Source: Diphasiastrum complanatum
Lineage: Eukaryota; Streptophyta; Lycopodiopsida; Lycopodiales; Lycopodiaceae
Assembly (NCBI GenBank): GCA_029204225.1
Contig: CM055105.1
Span: 49,797,720-49,861,719, forward strand
Direction of reading: 5' to 3'
Length of the DNA stretch: 64,000 nt
Shown in pieces: positions 42,410 to 53,325 of the stretch; the stretch's first letter is position 1, and every line of letters begins with the position of its first letter. The notes beneath the pieces were generated by a model. It was given only the letters and a program-made list of their open reading frames with translations. It was not told where the DNA came from and searched no databases. A program made the translations under genes and the position numbers.

Positions 42410-42992
42410 GAGACCCATTCTGATTGGCTAATTTTGGTACATTGCATCTAGACTAGATTTTCTAGGTTTTTGATAAAGTATCTAGAAGTTTCCAAATTAG
42501 GTCAAGTTTGGGGCAAGTGGCCAAATGACATTTTGGAAGCTATAAATAGTTGTACCTAAGTGGAGAAATAATCATCAAACTTTCTTTCTTTGTGGAGAAT
42601 TCATCTCTTATGTCCATCTCATGTGATTTTCTCTATCTTGGTTTTCTATGTGTAGAATGTTGATTTTGTTGTAGATCTTGATTCCACACCTATGAAGATT
42701 ATAATATATATGATTTTGTTAAACATCGATCTACAAACATTCCAACGATTTTTCTTCAAATTCAAATTTAACGATCTTCCCATGTGTGGTGAGTTGGTGT
42801 GTGCACTTTTGTTGGGCTTGTACACTCAAGTTTGATTCTTTGGGATCCCTCGCCAATTGTGGTTTCAATACTTTCTCTGCAAGATTCTCATTTGAAATTT
42901 GCTTGGGACCCTTCTTATCTCCATCAGATATTTTTTTCAACGTTGATGCTAGGCCATACCATAGGGAAGTAGTTCATGTGTGACTCCTCACT

Positions 42993-42995
<3 letters not shown>
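42410..42995 (+). repeat. BB spacer with TATA box, copy 2
   Basis: Same as 22885-23515; TATAAATAG at 42541-42549. Leads into the CT array. Confidence 0.55.

Positions 42996-42997
<2 letters not shown>

Positions 42998-43083
<86 letters not shown>
42998..43083. repeat. (CT) microsatellite, about 42 units
   Basis: Pure CT run at the BB/minisatellite junction. Confidence 0.95.
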
Positions 43084-43084
<1 letters not shown>

Positions 43085-43086
<2 letters not shown>

Positions 43087-43673
43087 CCACTCAAGCCTAC
43101 ATGGCAAACCCACGTGGTATAGCTTAGTTGGCTTGCCACACAAGCCTATGTCAAGCCTATATGGCAGACTGCAACATACCAGCATGAACATACTAGCATC
43201 AAGCCTATGTCATGCCTATATGACCTACCACGCAAGCCTATGATAGGCCTAAATGGCTTGCCACATGGCAAGTCCCCAGCCTGTGTGGTTTATCTCATGA
43301 CATGCCTACATGGCTTGCCACATGGCAAATTGGGAGCCCCAGCTCTCTCTCTCTAGCTCCACTCAAGCCTACATGGCAGAGCTTGGTTGGCTTGCCAGAC
43401 AAGCCTATGGCAAGCCTATGTGGTATCCTACGACATGCTTACGTGGGAAGCATCAGAAATATGCCATGCTTATGTGGCCCGCTACGCAAGCCTATGGTTT
43501 ATCTCATGACATGCCTACATGTCTTGCCACATGGCAACTTGGGAGCCCCAGCTCTCTCTCTCTAGCTCCACTCAAGCCTACATGGCAGAGCTTGGTTTGC
43601 TTGCCACACAAGCCTATGGCAAGCCTATGTGGTAGCCTACGACATGCTTACGTAGGAAGCATCAGAAACATGC
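43085..43673. repeat. Dyad-rich minisatellite, block 5
   Basis: Two about 190-bp higher-order units; ends abruptly within 'catgccatgg' where a histone-like N-terminus begins. Confidence 0.8.
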
Positions 43674-43710
43674 CATGGGTAAGCCTAGCAGTTTGCTTCG
43701 TCCGAGCCAT
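43674..43710 (-). pseudogene. CENH3-like histone, N-terminal stub (copy E)
   Basis: Only the first twelve codons remain, reading MARTKQTARLTH from the ATG at 43710, then the sequence enters minisatellite. It matches the canonical H3 N-terminus exactly over the first nine residues, whereas copies A and B have M or R at position 4 or 5. The deletion has removed the whole histone fold while keeping promoter and leader. Confidence 0.7.
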
Positions 43711-44049
43711 TGAGGCTGGATATCTATACCATGCGAGGACAGAGATACAGCAAAAGAGAGAGCTAAATTATCTCGCGTAATGGCGACACTGAGAACTCTA
43801 AGGGTGATATCGCTACAATGCGAGAGAGTGGCAGAGACAGGCTGGGAGAGGCAGCGGCTTGCATGATGGCGATACTGGAAAAGTCAGGCTGATATCGCTA
43901 CGACGTGAGAGGGTGTAAGGAATAGGCCTGGGGACGAGGTCGCTCGCATGATGGCGATATCACGAATGCAGGTCGTATGGAAGCAATCAAACATGACAGC
44001 AAATTACGTGAAAACCTATACAATCTCCGGGAATGGACTTATATAGGAG
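43711..44049 (-). promoter_or_regulatory. Leader and TATA box of histone-like gene, copy E
   Basis: TATATAAG at 44038-44045 (minus) and the GATATCGCCATCATGCGAG-type leader repeats, as in copy B. Confidence 0.55.
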
Positions 44050-44420
44050 AAAAAAGTTGGCACATGTGAATCATAGCGACACGTGGCCCAGTCAATAGCT
44101 GACATGTGGAACCACACGTTTGTATACGCATGTGTGAAACTGCACGTCTGGATCAACACGTGTGGGATCCCATGTGGGGACACGTGGCCGAATGGATCAG
44201 CGACATGTCTTCTTGCACGTATCGGCTCGCACGTGTGGTCACGTGGCCCAATCAGTAACTAATGTGTGGGACCACACTTATGTATCCGCACGTGTTAAAC
44301 TTGCACATGTGGTCTGGTGACGTGTGTTCTGGCACGTGTTAGCTCGCACGTGTGGCACATGGCTGAATGGCAAATTGACGTGTACTATAGCACGTGTAGT
44401 CTCACACGTGTGGATGGTTG
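44050..44420 (-). promoter_or_regulatory. ACGT/G-box array, copy 3
   Basis: Same array as 24950-25345, about 60 bp shorter because part of one repeat ('gtggccatgtggtcgaatgg') is missing. Confidence 0.62.
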
Positions 44421-44512
44421 TATTACGTGCCATAGATCTGATCCGTTGTTGGATCGACGAGTGTACGGCTTGGGTTTTATTGGTTTTAGCTATATAAATG
44501 TTGTTTGATCAA

Positions 44513-46201
44513 TTAAAATATTTCGCTAAGTTTTGGATTTTCACTCCCTGTAGCTCTTGGTGTGTGAACCAAATACCATTCCACCTTAACATCACCTATT
44601 CTAGGAACATTGAGTGGTGTGTCGCTCATATGATTCTTAATTATCTCTGGATATTCTATTTTACTAAAAATCCAAAATAGAATTTCATGATCTTCTTTAA
44701 AACCTGTTTGAAACACAAAATCATGAACTATTTTAAGAGATTTGAACTCAGACCTATAATAACAAAACAATATTAGCTTAAAACACAAAACCATTAATTG
44801 TCAAAATGAATTAGTTGCTAGTACTCAATAGAATAGATTTAAACCTGGAAAGCTGCCAACCACCAAATATTATTTTCGGACTGCACACTGAAATTAAGAC
44901 TCTCCGAGTTTATCGTATTGCTGAATGTTCCATTCATAAGTGTAACACTAACCCTTTCCAGCTTTTGTCCCTTTATTACTTCTAATTCATCTAGCTTGGA
45001 GAACTAATATCAATTTTTCAACAATTTCGTTTGTGATTCCATAAAACTTTACAATAAATCTCTATAAATGATTCAGATCTACAAACATATTGTTGGTAGA
45101 ATCATATGACAAAGTGCCATGTTTTGAGCTATAAATTTCATTGATATGGTAAGGAATACCAATGATGTTTTGCAAACCCCTATTTTACACATCCCTCTCT
45201 AATTTGATTTGAAAGGGCCGGGGAATAGGAAATTGTTTTAGATGTACTTGTCCAAATGCCTCTTTGATAATTTTAAACATTGTGTCATATGCATCCCTGC
45301 TAATACCAGAATAATCACATGCTCCTTGTATCAATTTTCGGTCAATGATCTTGCCGACTTCGCCCATAAGGGCCTCTACAATCTTGGGCTTGATTCGAGA
45401 ATATCGTTGATTTCCAAGTAGACTCCTCGTTGACTTGGCTGTAAGTACTGCACTCAAAGACTTTCCAATCATGTCCTTGTCTTTTGGATTTTCATTGGTG
45501 ACTAAAGTTGCTCTGCAAAATAAAAATAAGATTTAGAAAAAAACAATTCACAACCATTGATGTGCTAGATGAAACAAAACACATAATCCTACTTGAAAGC
45601 ATATATTCTTTTTTTCCGTTGACCCCCACTTGTTGAGAGCTCGTCAATACTTTTTAAAATAACTCTTTCTCGCTTATTGTTCAGTATTTTTTCCGTAATG
45701 TGTTTACTTCTACATTTATTTGACAATATGAGGTACACAATGTTTGTACAATTAGTTTCATGTTGTCAGTTTCTTGGTTGAGGTTTAATATAATATCTTG
45801 CAAACAAGAATTATCTATCTTCAAGATTTCATTTTCTTCTTTTGTTTGCAAAAAAAAGTTTCTTTTTCTCGATAGTCAGTAAGCAAACCATTAAACATAT
45901 TTTCCAAACAGTGGATTTTTTTCATTGAATAACTAATGCCATAACTTTTCAATCTTTCACAATAACCCGATAGACTATTGTGTCCTTCACACAAAAACAG
46001 TATGAGTTGTGTGACCGATCTAAAATTTGGATGTTGCATTGAGCTTGGATTGATTGGATACAAACTTCCATCAACCCATAGATCACAATGTTTCCTGTCT
46101 TTCGTCGTTTGGTGAGCTGGTAAGGTGGATCCTTTCAGATTTTTTCTCGACAGTGGAGCATATTATTTGGGAACATCAATATGGAGATGATATTTAGACA
46201 T
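44513..46201 (-). pseudogene. Gene Z, unidentified intron-containing gene, copy 3 (fullest)
   Basis: I do not recognise this gene. Read from the ATG at 46201: APLSRKNLKGSTLPAH, then KHCDLWVDGSLYPINPSSMQ, FRSVTQLILFLCEGHNSLSG, a probable coiled coil (EENEILKIDNSCLQDIILNL), QINVEVNTLRKK and GGQRKKRIYAFK. A GT-AG intron (45592-45513) then joins in frame to ATLVTNENPKDKDMIGKSLS, LLGNQRYSRIKPKIVEALMG, VGKIIDRKLIQGACDYSGIS and PRPFQIKLERDV with a stop at 45185. A further exon (NTINSESLNFSVQSENNIWW) and a last exon (HMSDTPLNVPRIGDV) follow, with a likely intron at 44844-44754. A stop in the first exon (gttcccaaataa) and T-run slippage show it is dead. It ends just upstream of the G-box array. Confidence 0.55.
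45513..45592 (-). other. Spliceosomal-type intron in gene Z (80 bp)
   Basis: Donor CAA|GTAGGA and acceptor TTTATTTTGCAG|A on the minus strand. Removing it joins YAFK to ATLVTNEN in one frame. In the inverted copy the donor reads CAACTAGG and the acceptor is shifted, so splicing there is lost. Confidence 0.6.
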
Positions 46202-46690
46202 CTTAACAATCGATAGATTAATCTGGTAGAAAACCCACTTGTTATATATCTTGTAAGCTATTAAAACTCGTCTTAATTATAAAAAAAAAAATTGAAAAAG
46301 TTTGAAATGACCTTGGCGCTCTTTTTGATCCATCACACTCCATGTTTCTTGCTTTATATGCAAACTCAAAGCTTTGCAGTTATGAGCAAAATAAGCAAAA
46401 TATTTTTTCAATAGATGTGTGTTGAAATTGCAAATTTTTGAATTGCAAAAGTTTGAGATAACCTTGCCGCTCCATTTGATCCAACACACTACGTATTTTC
46501 TGAATTTCAAAATTTTAGATTCACGTTGGCGCTCATTGTGATCCAAAATAGTCAAAGTTTCTTGCCATGATTTGCAGATCAATAAGACTGTTTTTCTTTG
46601 ATGTGAACGCTTTAGTAGATGGAAAGAAAACTTTGATGTGCAATACAATTTGCATTTACATGAGAAGTCATGTCAATTAATGGTAGAAAA
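46202..46690 (-). repeat. V spacer, copy 3, with ERQ repeats
   Basis: A segment with three diverged copies of a phrase encoding (I/V)LDxxERQ or MDQKERQ: ILDHNERQRES, (other frame) VLDQMERQGYLKL, and VMDQKERQGHFKL. They are spread over about 250 bp, with an open frame of 123 codons at 46277-46648. It could be a remnant of a helical-repeat protein exon, or a tandem-duplicated spacer. Also at 25623, 32209, 57400 and 57900. Confidence 0.4.
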
Positions 46691-46711
46691 TAGAATCTCG
46701 AAGTATGGACC

Positions 46712-47005
46712 TCATGCGTTGCGGCTACCCAACTTCCAGTTAACTACATATGTTACTAGTGAGGTCAAGTCATCGGAGTTGTGCGGGCAGATCAAAAACT
46801 CGGTCGGAGTTTTAAAATTTGACGATTTTCTCTCTCTTACGTGGCATTTCTTAGACAGCCCTTTTGGGCCATGGAACTCCTCGAATGTAAACTCCATATC
46901 ATTTGAGTCTGTTTCATCTGATGAAGCATGACGCTTTGCTTGTATCGATCCTTCGTCTGTGACATAGAGTACACGAGTGTTTTTTTCGATGTAAGCTTCA
47001 TGCAT
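46712..47005 (-). pseudogene. T2U family, C-terminal fragment (copy 6)
   Basis: The last 90 residues of T2U: HVLYVTDEGSIQAKRHASSD, then FHGPKGLSKKCHVRERKSSN and FKTPTEFLICPHNSDDLTSL. Close to 25796-26080. It is joined at 47006 to a gypsy fragment. Confidence 0.45.
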
Positions 47006-47255
47006 TAAAAGCTGTTCTTGATGCTAATTTTTGGTGTTAAAGCATGTTAACACATTCACATCATCATTCACATCACAATGCATACGAGATTTCAAAACAA
47101 GATGAAAAATCTCATACTTAGAATCATGTAGTTTTTCCATAACTTCCGCCAGACAAACCATCGATGATGGGAGTACATTAGTCTCCCCATAAATAGAGAC
47201 TATCTGGTCAAAATTATCTTTAAATACCATAGTATGGTTTTTAAAATCTATTTAC
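47006..47255 (-). pseudogene. Ty3/gypsy remnant, fragment (copy 4)
   Basis: Short piece with FKDNFDQIVSIYGETNVLPS and MEKLHDSKYE, including a 12-bp local duplication (VNDDVNVL). Flanked by T2U and T1 fragments, so the RT block has been internally rearranged here. Confidence 0.6.
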
Positions 47256-47550
47256 AAGTGGAGTCTCGGCTCGATCGACTGTGGAGGGCTTCGGATCGGT
47301 CGACTTTTGATGGACTCGGCTCAGTCAAGTTTGTATGCAGAGTATGGACGCTCAGCTTGGTCCACAGTGAATGCATAGTATGGACGCTCGGCTCGGTCCA
47401 CGGTGATTGCAGAGTATGGGGGCTCAGCTCTATGAGCAATGTATGCCCGGTAGTGTATGGAGACTAGAAATTTGTGGAAAAATTTGGAGCAATGTCACTC
47501 TGATAGAATGTGGAAACGATGATGTTTCTTCGCGATAACGTACTAGTAGA
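47256..47550 (-). pseudogene. T1 region fragment, copy 6
   Basis: Only the repeat array and the upstream part of T1 remain. Confidence 0.4.
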
Positions 47551-47559
47551 GAGCTTTCA

Positions 47560-47824
47560 ACCCAAATCGGTGTGGTTTTGACAAGCTCCAGTAGCACTAC
47601 CCCTTGGCATTTGGCTCGTGCTAGATGTGACGATTTTTGTGTAATGTAGCAGATCTCGGCAGCTTAGGGTTTTTGAAAATGGATGATGATGGCGCTCTGG
47701 ATCCATGGTGGATGTATGTAGATGGTGTCCAAGGATGCGAAGGAGTAATCAAGCATGGTCGTAGCAAATGATAGATCGCCACTAAAAGATGGAAAATCAA
47801 TCCTTTGAAGCTATAGCTTTTCAA
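47560..47824 (-). pseudogene. EE family, copy 4 (frameshifted)
   Basis: MKSYSFKGLIFHLLVAIYHL start, same frameshift after RAP as at 37804. Downstream part lies at 47560-47620. Confidence 0.35.
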
Positions 47825-47844
47825 AGCTTCTGAATTCCATTTCC

Positions 47845-48027
47845 ATGCCTGAAGAAGGAAGTGCCAACATCAAATCTTCTCCCATCAAAGTTTGTTTGCA
47901 TTTCCTAAAAAGCATGCATGGCAGCATGGCAGTAAAGCATGGTATTGTGACTTTTTGTAATGTTCTGCAACATTTGCTTACATACATAGCTACACCAAAT
48001 GACAAAATTAAGGACCTAGATTCTTAA
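47845..48027 (+). CDS. Unidentified 60-codon frame (copy 2)
   Basis: Counterpart of 33533-33730: EEGSANIKSSPIKVCLHFLK, HGIVTFCNVLQHLLTYIATP and the same KIKDLDS end. Function unknown. Confidence 0.3.
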   Translation: MPEEGSANIKSSPIKVCLHFLKSMHGSMAVKHGIVTFCNVLQHLLTYIATPNDKIKDLDS

Positions 48028-48029
48028 AG

Positions 48030-48740
48030 AGTTTTATGAGGTTGAAATTCTAGTTTTTCTACAAATCAACTTCCTCTGAAAGTTTCTTTTTGGTGGAAAT
48101 GATGCTATTTATACCAAGTGTAGGCTAATTTGTAATGGCAAAGATCGAGTTTGCAGCTCACCATGATTATGACCATTTGCAAGTAGCCTGCACTTTCGTG
48201 TTATCTTAGCACATTTGAATGTAGCTTGTGATATTATTAGTTCGATATTCTAGTAGCTTTTTTGCGCCATTTAAGGTAAGAAAAAGAGGGCACAATCTTT
48301 AACGCTTGCTTCTTGTACAACCAAATTACCTTCCAATTTTTTCAAGCCTATTTGCGGTAAAGTGTCTCACATCTCTATGGAACATATGCACAAAAGTGAA
48401 TCACTTTCTGCCACGTGATGATAGTGATACATTGTGCACTAGGGAATCACATTGTTGATAAGTTGGATTCACATTTACATCATGAAGCAAATAGTCTTGT
48501 AAGTTTCGTGTTCAAGTGGATCGGAAGCTCGCTCCAATTGATGTTGAGATTAATATATCATGCTATCTCTAGCCTAATAGCCACACACTAGATGTTTGGA
48601 TCTAGAAAATATTCACACAAAGGGACATAGGTCTACCACGTAGGTCTACCACGTAGTTTTCAATCAATCAAAAGGAAGGTAGATCCTTATCTTTGGTACT
48701 ATAATAGTTAGTTCTTAGACTTATTGAGATCTTAGAAATT
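48030..48740. repeat. Mixed spacer
   Basis: Shares 48030-48290 with 33735-34010 and 48290-48740 with 34650-35100. It includes a reduced copy of the MAKIEF exon-like segment. No gene recognised. Confidence 0.45.
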
Positions 48741-48744
48741 TTAG

Positions 48745-48885
48745 GGTCAGCCCGTTTGGTGCTTTGCAGTTGGCCCTTGTGGAGAGAAGGAACTCTTTCT
48801 CTTTTGAGAAGCCGCTTGTGTGGAATCTGTTGCAATAGGCCTGGAAGTAGAGTTGGTATTCTTGGCTGGTTCTGAGGGAGTCTTT
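48745..48885 (-). pseudogene. T2U fragment (copy 7)
   Basis: LRTSQEYQLYFQAYCNRFHT followed by FSKEKEFLLSTRANCKAPNG only. The junction with the adjoining spacer ('gagtctttgacaaatgc') is the same as at about 57017, inverted. Confidence 0.5.
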
Positions 48886-49869
48886 GACAAATGCATAACT
48901 CTTTACTCTCCAAGTCTTAAGACTTACCAAGTGTTGTTTGTAGCTCATACTAGATGCTTTGAGAAGTTATATTAAGAATTTTTTTTTTGGGGGGGGGGGT
49001 TATCTCAAAGAATCCGATCTTGCCAAATACTAAGTGTAAAAGTGTTTGACATATTCCTAACTCTTTACTCACCAAGTGTTGTTTTTAGCTCATAGTACAT
49101 GCTTTGAGAATAATGTTACTGGTTATATTAATTTGGGGAGATTGCAAAGAATCAAACTTGACTGTACAAGCCCAACTCAAGTGCAAACATCAACTCACCA
49201 CACATGGGAAGATCATTAAATTTGAATTTGAAGAAAAATCAAAGTTAAAAAAAAATGAAAAACTATTTCTCCTCAGAGGCATTGTGGTCATCATCTAGAC
49301 GAGCTGTGCTTGCTTGAATCAATAGAAACAAAGAAAATAATAATAACGAGTTTTTATCCTATTAATGCACCAATAATATATAAATATAATTGAATTAAAT
49401 GGGAAGATTATAATATTTATCGCTTCATTTAAACATTGATCTACTCATTTCAATGATTTCGTTCAAATTCAAATTCCAATGATTTGTAAAGTGTGAATGA
49501 ATGCAATGTAACTTGCATATGTTTGGAACATAGCATAAATTCATTATATGCTTTTTAACTATATGTTATTTAATCGTGTAACAAGGAATAAGCATTTTTT
49601 TTAACAAATTTTCAATTTGTTTTTGGAAACCCTAGATTACAACATTTTAATATATTAACAAAAATGACTTAATTTGCATGAACAACTTTGAGTTTTGAAA
49701 ATCCTAGATTACAGCTTCATTCAATCTTCAAATTTCCAAGCTCGTTCAAACTTTAATGAAATATGATTCATTCCAAAATCCATTCTCGAATCCTAGAACG
49801 ATGTATTTTAAAAACTTTTGTAATGTGAAAGAGAGATCACTGAGCTAAAACATGACCCTGATTGCATTC
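48886..49869. repeat. Spacer plus AT-rich DD region, copy 2
   Basis: G10 run near 48987-48999, then AT-rich sequence as at 41601-42409. No gene. Confidence 0.55.
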
Positions 49870-50287
49870 GGAAAATTCATCACTTATGTCCATCTCATGT
49901 GATTTTCTCTACCTTGGTTTTCTATGTGTAGAATGTTGATTTTCTTGTAGATCTTGATTCCACACGTGTGAAGATTATAATATATATGATTTTGTTAAAC
50001 ATCGATCTACAAACATTTCAATGATTTTTCGTCAAATTCAAATTCAACGATCTTTCCATGTGTGGTGAGTTGGTGTATGCGCTTTTGTTGGGCTTGTACA
50101 CTCAAGTTCGATTCTTTGGGATCCCTCGCCAACTGTGGTTTCAATACTTTCTCTGCAAGATTCTCATTTGAAATTTGCTTGGGACCCTTCTTATCTCCAT
50201 CAGATATTTTTTTCAACATTGATGCTAGGCCATACCACAGGGAAGTAGTTCATGTGTGACTCCTCACTCAGACTCTCTCTCTCTCTC
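49870..50287 (+). repeat. BB spacer, truncated copy 3, with a short (CT) run
   Basis: Lacks the TATA-containing 5' part; joins DD at 'gcattcggaaaattcat'. The CT run here is only about 7 units. Confidence 0.55.
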
Positions 50288-51089
50288 ATTCCACTCAAGC
50301 CTACATGGCAAACCCACGTGGTATACCTTAGTTGGCTTGCCACACAAGCCTATGTCAAGCCTATATGGCAGACTGCAACATACCAGCATTAACGTACTAG
50401 CATCAAGCCTATGTCATGCCTATATGACGTACCACGCAAGCCTATGATAGGCTACATGGCTTGTCACATGGCAAGTCCCCAGCCTGTGTGGTTTATCTCA
50501 TGACATGCCTACATGGCTTGCCACATGGCAACTTGGGAGCCCCAGCTCTCTCTCTCTAGCTCCACTCAAGCCTACATGGCAGAGCTTGGTTGGCTTGCCA
50601 CACAAGCCTATGGCAAGCCTATGTGGTATCCTGCGACATGCTTACATGGGAAGCATCAGAAATATGCCATGCCTATGTGGCCTGCCACGCAAGCCTATGG
50701 TTTATCTCATGACATGCCTACATGGCTTGCCACATGGCAACTTGGGAGCCCCAGCTCTATCTCTCTAGCTCCACTCAAGCCTACATGGCAAAGCCTAGTT
50801 TGCTTGCCACACAAGCCTATGGCAAGCCTATGTGGTAGCCTGCGACATGCTTACGTAGGAAACATCAGAAACATGCCATGCCTATGTGGCCTGCCACGCA
50901 AGCCTATGGTAGGCCTGTGTGGTTTGCCAAGTGGCAACTTTTGAGCCCACCTCTATATATATATAGATCTCTAGGTCCACTCAAGCCTACATGGCACAGG
51001 GCCCAGTTGGCTTGACATACAAGGCTATGGTAGGCCTACATGGCTTGCCACATGGCAACCCTCAAGCCTGCATGATTTGCCATGTGGCA
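50288..51089. repeat. Dyad-rich minisatellite, block 6, with (TA) run
   Basis: Contains two about 190-bp higher-order units and the (TA) run at 50953-50967. A 143-codon open frame here is only the satellite. Confidence 0.8.
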
Positions 51090-51195
51090 TACCGCTCTCA
51101 TAGGTGTTTCGAAACCTCATGGCAAGAAGCATTTCCTGGGGCATCAGTGTCACCCTCTTGCCGTGAATGGAACACAGCATCGAATCCTCAAACAA
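51090..51195 (-). pseudogene. CENH3-like histone, C-terminal fragment (copy D)
   Basis: Read on the minus strand it carries the [10 protein letters not shown] to KRVTL region and alpha-3 without the 11-bp deletion of copy B. At 51195 it switches, after 'tcaaacaata', into the flank of gene Z. No start or promoter. Confidence 0.6.
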
Positions 51196-51240
51196 TATAA
51201 CAAGTGGGTTTTCTACTAGATTAATTTATCGATTATTAAG

Positions 51241-52851
51241 ATGTCTAAATATCATCTCCATATTGATCTTCCCACAGAATATGCTCCACTGTCCAAAAAA
51301 AATCTGAAAGGATCCACCTCACCAGCTCACCAAAGGACGAAAGACAGGAAACATTGTGATCTATGGGTTGATGGATGTTTGTATCCAATCGATCCAAGCT
51401 CAATGCAACATCCAAATTTTAGATCGGTCACACAACTCATATTGTTTTTGTGTGAAAGACACAATAGTCTATTGGGTTATTGTGAAAGATTGAAAAGTTA
51501 TGGCATTAGTTATTCAATGAAAAAAATCCACTGTTTGGAAAATATGTTGAAAATATGCAAACAAAAGAAGAAAATGAAATCTTGAAGATAGATAATTCTC
51601 GTTTGCAAGATATTATATTAAACCTCAACCAAGAAACTGACAATATGAAACTAATTGTACAAACATTGTGTACCTCATATTGTCAAATAAATGTAGAAGT
51701 AAACACATTACGGAAGAAAATATTGAACAATAAGTGAAAAAGGGTTATTTTAAAAAGTACTGATGAGCTCTCAACAAGTGGGGGTCAACGGAAAAAAAGA
51801 ATATATGCTTTCAACTAGGATTATGTTTTAAACTATTCATGTGTTTTGTTTCATCTAGCACATCAATGGTTGTGCATTCTTTTTTTCTAAATCTTATTTT
51901 TATTTTGCTGAGCAGCTTTAGTCACCAATGAAAATCCGAAAGACAAGGACATGATTGGAAAGTCTTTGAGTGCAGTACTTACAGCCAAGTCAACGACGAG
52001 TCTACTTGGAAATCAACGATATTCTCGAATTGAGCCCAAGTTTGCAGAGGCCCTTATGGGTGAAGTCGGCAAGATCATTGACCGAAAATTGATACAAGGA
52101 GCATGTGATTATTCTGGTATTAGCAAGGATGCATATGACACAATGTTTAAAATGATCAAAGAGGCATTTAGACAAGTACATATAAAACAATTTCCTATTC
52201 CCCGGCCCTTTCAAATCAAATTAGAGAGGGATGTGTAAAACAGGGGCTTGCAAAACATCATTGGTATTCCTTACCATATCAATGAAATTTATAACTCAAA
52301 ACATGGCACTTTGTCATATGATTCTACCAACAATATGTTTGTAGATCTGAATCATTTATAGAGATTTATTGTAAAGTTTTATGGAATCAAAAACGAAATT
52401 GTTGAAAAATTGATATTAGTTTTCCAAGTTAGATGAATCAGAAGTAATAAAGGGACAAAAGCTGGAAAGGGTTAGTGTTAAACTTATGAATGGAACATTA
52501 AGCAATACGATAAACTCGGAGAGTCTTAATTTCAGTGTGCAGTCCAAAAATAATATTTGGTGGCTGGCAGCTTTCCAGGTTTTTAAGCTAATATTGTTTT
52601 GTTATTATAGGTCTGAGTTCAATTCTCTTAAAATAGTTCATGATTTTCTGTTTCAAATAGGTTTTAAAGAACATCATCAAATTCTACTTTGGATTTTTAG
52701 TAAAACAGAATATCCAGAGATAATTAAGAATCATATGAGCGACACACCACTCAATGTTCCTAGAATAGGTGATTTTAAGGTGGAATGGTATTTGGCTCAC
52801 ACACCAAGAGCTACAGGGAGTGAAAATCCAAAACTTAGCGAAATGTTTTAA
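51241..52851 (+). pseudogene. Gene Z, copy 4 (inverted relative to copy 3)
   Basis: Start MSKYHLHIDLPTEYAPLSKK is intact here, with 114 codons to 51585. A deletion near HCLENML removes the NGLLTDYREKE segment and shifts the frame. The coiled-coil part continues at 51555-51737, the DMIGKSLSAVLTAKST exon at 51951-52238, and the WWLAAFQ-to-SEMF part at 52486-52851, where the second intron has shrunk so that the frame reads straight through it. The first intron's donor is mutated. The last stop is about 100 bp before the G-box array. Confidence 0.55.
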
Positions 52852-52939
52852 CTAATCAAACAACATTTATATAGCTAAAACCAATAAAACCCAAGCCGTA
52901 CACTCGTCGATCCAATAGCGGATCAGATCTATGGCGCGT

Positions 52940-53325
52940 AATACAACCGTCCACACGTGTGAGACCACACGTGCTACAATACACGTCAATCTGCCATTCG
53001 GCCACGTGCCCACACGTGCGAGCTAACACGTGCCAGAACACACGTCACCAAACCATTCGACCACATGGCCACATGTGCAAGTTTCACACGTGCGGATACA
53101 GAAGTGTGGTCCCACACATCAGTTACTGATTGGGCCACGTGACCACACGTGCGAGCCGATACGTGCAAGAACACATGTCGTTGATCCATTCGGCCACATG
53201 TCCCCACATGGGATCCCACACGTGTTGATCCAGACGTGCAGTTGCACACATTCATATACAAACGTGTGGTTCCACATGTCAGCTATTGACTGGGCCATGT
53301 GTCGCTGGGATTCACACGTGCCAAC
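52940..53325 (+). promoter_or_regulatory. ACGT/G-box array, copy 4
   Basis: Clearest array: about twenty ACGT or near-ACGT cores (CACACGTGTG, CCACACGTGC, GGCCACGTG) in about 380 bp, with the about 110-bp repeat beginning CCATTCGGCCAC visible three times. It ends just before CTCCTATATAAG. Confidence 0.68.

Noticed and set aside
50513-50944. Open frames of 80-190 codons in the minisatellite (MACHMATWEPQLSL..., MPTWLATWQ...)
   Set aside because: They are the satellite repeat itself read in whichever frames lack stops. They occur in two overlapping frames at once and their ends follow array ends, not gene signals.
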